Origin: Trichobilharzia regenti
Taxonomy: Eukaryota; Platyhelminthes; Trematoda; Strigeidida; Schistosomatidae
DNA: 64,000 bases
Direction: 5' to 3'
NCBI GenBank assembly: GCA_944472135.2
Contig: OX235270.1
Location: forward strand, 71,557,168-71,621,167
Within the stretch, counting starts at the first letter, position 1. Each line of letters opens with the position of its first letter. Made by a program: the position numbers and the translations under genes. The notes under the pieces are model-generated. The model saw only the letters and a list, made by a program, of their open reading frames with translations, had not been told where the DNA came from and made no database searches. Below, piece after piece: positions 63,401-64,000 of the stretch.

Positions 63401-64000
63401 TACATTTACAGGAGTCATCTATCAATTTCCTTACCAACCACGAGACTTTGCATATATCTCACGAGAAGGGACGTTGTTTTATCCCCTAACTCGACACTAC
63501 TTGAGAAGCGGTCTAGTGTTTGTCTATCGGAGAGAGGTATGCATCACAGTATTTCCCCTTTCAGTTTATCGTAAGAGGGACTCAGTGTTGGGAAGAACGA
63601 TGAATTCGCATGATTGCATTCCGATTTGTCCGGTATTACCGTACTCAATATACTATAATAATTAACATTCTAGCATTCACAACACAATATTCAGCGAAGA
63701 GACTCTTTTCAACGAATTTATTATCAAGCTGTACAATCGTATATATATGGTTTTTTACAGAAATTATATCCGGTGAGGGAATTAGGTCAAAGGTGTGAAT
63801 ACATGAAATAATAATAGTATGGAATGCAATTAAAATATTTGTGATAATCATAGTTTAATGTCAAATGGCAAAATAATTAATATCACATATAGAATAATAC
63901 ATAAGGCGTATAGATTTTGGAAAAGGGTAGATAACTATAGGATTAGTAGGCGAATATAAAGTGTTACATTACACGGTGTGAACTTTGATAAGATAGAATT

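Noticed and set aside
1..64000. CRISPR arrays, operons, bacterial promoters
   Set aside because: The sequence is clearly eukaryotic with spliced genes; no spaced direct-repeat array is present.

Overview
The window is eukaryotic and AT-rich and looks like a schistosome (blood fluke) genome. The evidence is the mix of repeats: RTE-clade non-LTR elements like the SR2 and SR3/Perere-3 families, a CR1-clade LINE, Penelope-like fragments, Ty3/Gypsy elements of the CsRn1/Gulliver type, and tRNA-derived SINEs. One SINE carries a hammerhead ribozyme core. The host genes also have very short introns (about 34-38 nt) at their 5' ends. I am confident at genus level and do not assign a species.

The backbone is one host gene on the minus strand, a Ski2-like (SKIV2L/SKIC2) exosome-associated DExH RNA helicase. 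Ten exons can be traced from 48376 down to 3794. Their splice phases all agree and give 674 codons covering the N-terminal region and helicase motifs I to VI. The C-terminal part runs out of the window at low coordinates. The introns reach 11 kb because they are packed with transposons. A second, unidentified multi-exon gene (57574 to 57147, minus strand) lies upstream. A short secreted-peptide candidate with a signal-peptide exon sits in a palindrome at 41055-42183, inside a helicase intron.

Layout: 0.4-5 kb holds RTE, SINE and Penelope debris plus helicase exon j. 5.7-9.8 kb is a Gypsy element broken by an RTE and two SINEs. 10.4-16.3 kb holds exons i and h around a 4.1-kb repeat arm. 17.7-23.9 kb is an SR3-like RTE split by a near-complete RTE in the opposite orientation, which is itself split by a third insertion. 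24.5-30.2 kb holds a gag fragment and exons e, f and g. 30.75-34.86 kb is the inverted partner of the 11.7-15.8 kb arm. 34.9-36.4 kb holds exons c and d. 36.6-47.6 kb holds SINEs, RTE copies, a Gypsy integrase, the palindrome and a hammerhead SINE. 47.8-48.4 kb holds helicase exons a and b. 48.7-53.3 kb is an apparently intact CR1 LINE. 53.4-59.4 kb holds duplicated repeats around the second gene. 59.5-63.5 kb is a decayed Gypsy element.

The most interesting signal is in the intact CR1 LINE. ORF2 has no AUG before its endonuclease domain and lies in the -1 frame of ORF1. Just before the ORF1 stop there is an in-frame A AAA AAC heptamer, a 7-nt spacer and a 10-bp hairpin, the classical layout of programmed -1 ribosomal frameshifting. 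The second is architectural: long, nearly identical inverted repeats in the helicase introns bracket exons e-h and exons c-d. Both exon blocks are exact multiples of three and phase 0 at both ends, so skipping, back-splicing or inversion of these blocks are all plausible. The third is the palindrome carrying two mirror-image signal-peptide exons.
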